Of a stretch of 5,588 nucleotides of DNA, positions 5,413-5,588 are shown one piece after another; position 1 is the stretch's first letter; every line of letters begins with the position of its first letter. Under the pieces are notes generated by a model, which saw nothing but the letters and a program-made list of their open reading frames with translations, searched no databases and had not been told where the DNA came from. Made by a program: the position numbers and the translations under genes. Source of the stretch: Gammaproteobacteria bacterium (GTDB lineage Bacteria > Pseudomonadota > Gammaproteobacteria > Granulosicoccales > Granulosicoccaceae); assembly GCA_003511825.1 (NCBI GenBank), contig DOIU01000474.1:1-5588 (forward strand), written 5' to 3'.

Positions 5413-5588
5413 CACCTCTATATAGGGCGTCCTAAAGTAACGGGCACAGCGAGTAGACATACTCAAAGCATGTCATCAATGACTCCGTACAGTAATCACC
5501 CTTAATATGCAATCACTCAAACGAGTAAGCGCCTGGCATGTGAGCCTTTGACGAAAGACAAGCCCAATACGCCCAGGCGGTCCATAAG

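Larger units (their letters stand above)
5159..5588. other. 430-bp stretch without a convincing gene; 5' region of the sigma operon
   Basis: No protein family, tRNA or rRNA is recognisable on either strand. The part around 5340-5420 is visibly more AT-rich than the coding regions, as expected for a promoter region. It holds the -10 candidate, a possible leader ORF and an unassigned AGGAGG (listed separately). Small repeats include GTCAT-CA-ATGAC (5472-5483) and two AATCAC direct repeats 17 nt apart (5494 and 5511). No gene to the right is entered within the window. Confidence 0.7.

Noticed and set aside
5530..5579. CGCCTGG/CCAGGCG inverted repeat near the right edge, considered as an attC-like or attachment site
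   Set aside because: There are only 7 bp with a 36-nt spacer, no RYYYAAC/GTTRRRY core and no integrase or cassette nearby.
5159..5588. ECF-type autoregulated promoter (GGAAC with a -10 CGTC/TGTC)
   Set aside because: TGTCG occurs twice near 5310-5330 on the - strand, but there is no GGAAC-like -35 at the needed distance.

Overview
The window looks like a piece of a gammaproteobacterial chromosome. The only gene that identifies a lineage is the 3' part of cysI, which aligns closely with the Escherichia coli-type sulfite reductase hemoprotein. I name no genus.

Layout. Positions 1-1038 (+ strand) hold the C-terminal 345 residues of CysI; its start lies left of the window. Positions 1039-1187 are a convergent intergenic gap with two perfect hairpins. 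From 5158 back to 1188, all on the - strand, run four tightly spaced genes. In transcription order they are an unusual sigma-70/ECF-like sigma factor (5158-4319), a one-pass membrane protein that looks like its anti-sigma factor (4303-3374), an LPP20-type lipoprotein (3231-2206) and a second lipoprotein with a CsgG-like fold (2171-1188). Gaps within this set are 15, 142 and 34 nt. Positions 5159-5588 carry no convincing gene. They hold a TATAAT -10 candidate about 230 nt upstream of the sigma start, a possible 32-codon leader ORF and a perfect AGGAGG that does not serve the sigma start.

How the genes may work together (inference). The sigma factor would be held at the inner membrane by the anti-sigma factor. 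Its periplasmic domain may sense an envelope signal, and release of sigma would switch on the operon and perhaps other genes. The two lipoproteins combine families known from outer-membrane secretion or ring structures: LPP20 in flagellar FlgP, and the CsgG fold in curli secretion and the FlgO/FlgT group. The cassette could therefore be a self-regulated cell-envelope or surface-export module. No substrate, adhesin, pilin or flagellar gene lies inside the window, so the cargo and signal are unknown. This sigma/anti-sigma/LPP20/CsgG-like cassette is the part most likely to be poorly described. CysI is ordinary housekeeping and appears unrelated to it.

Three annotated starts need care. The sigma factor has only a TTG start. 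The anti-sigma start is best placed at ATG 4303 rather than TTG 4309. The LPP20 start is best placed at TTG 3231, behind GGAGGT, rather than ATG 3261.
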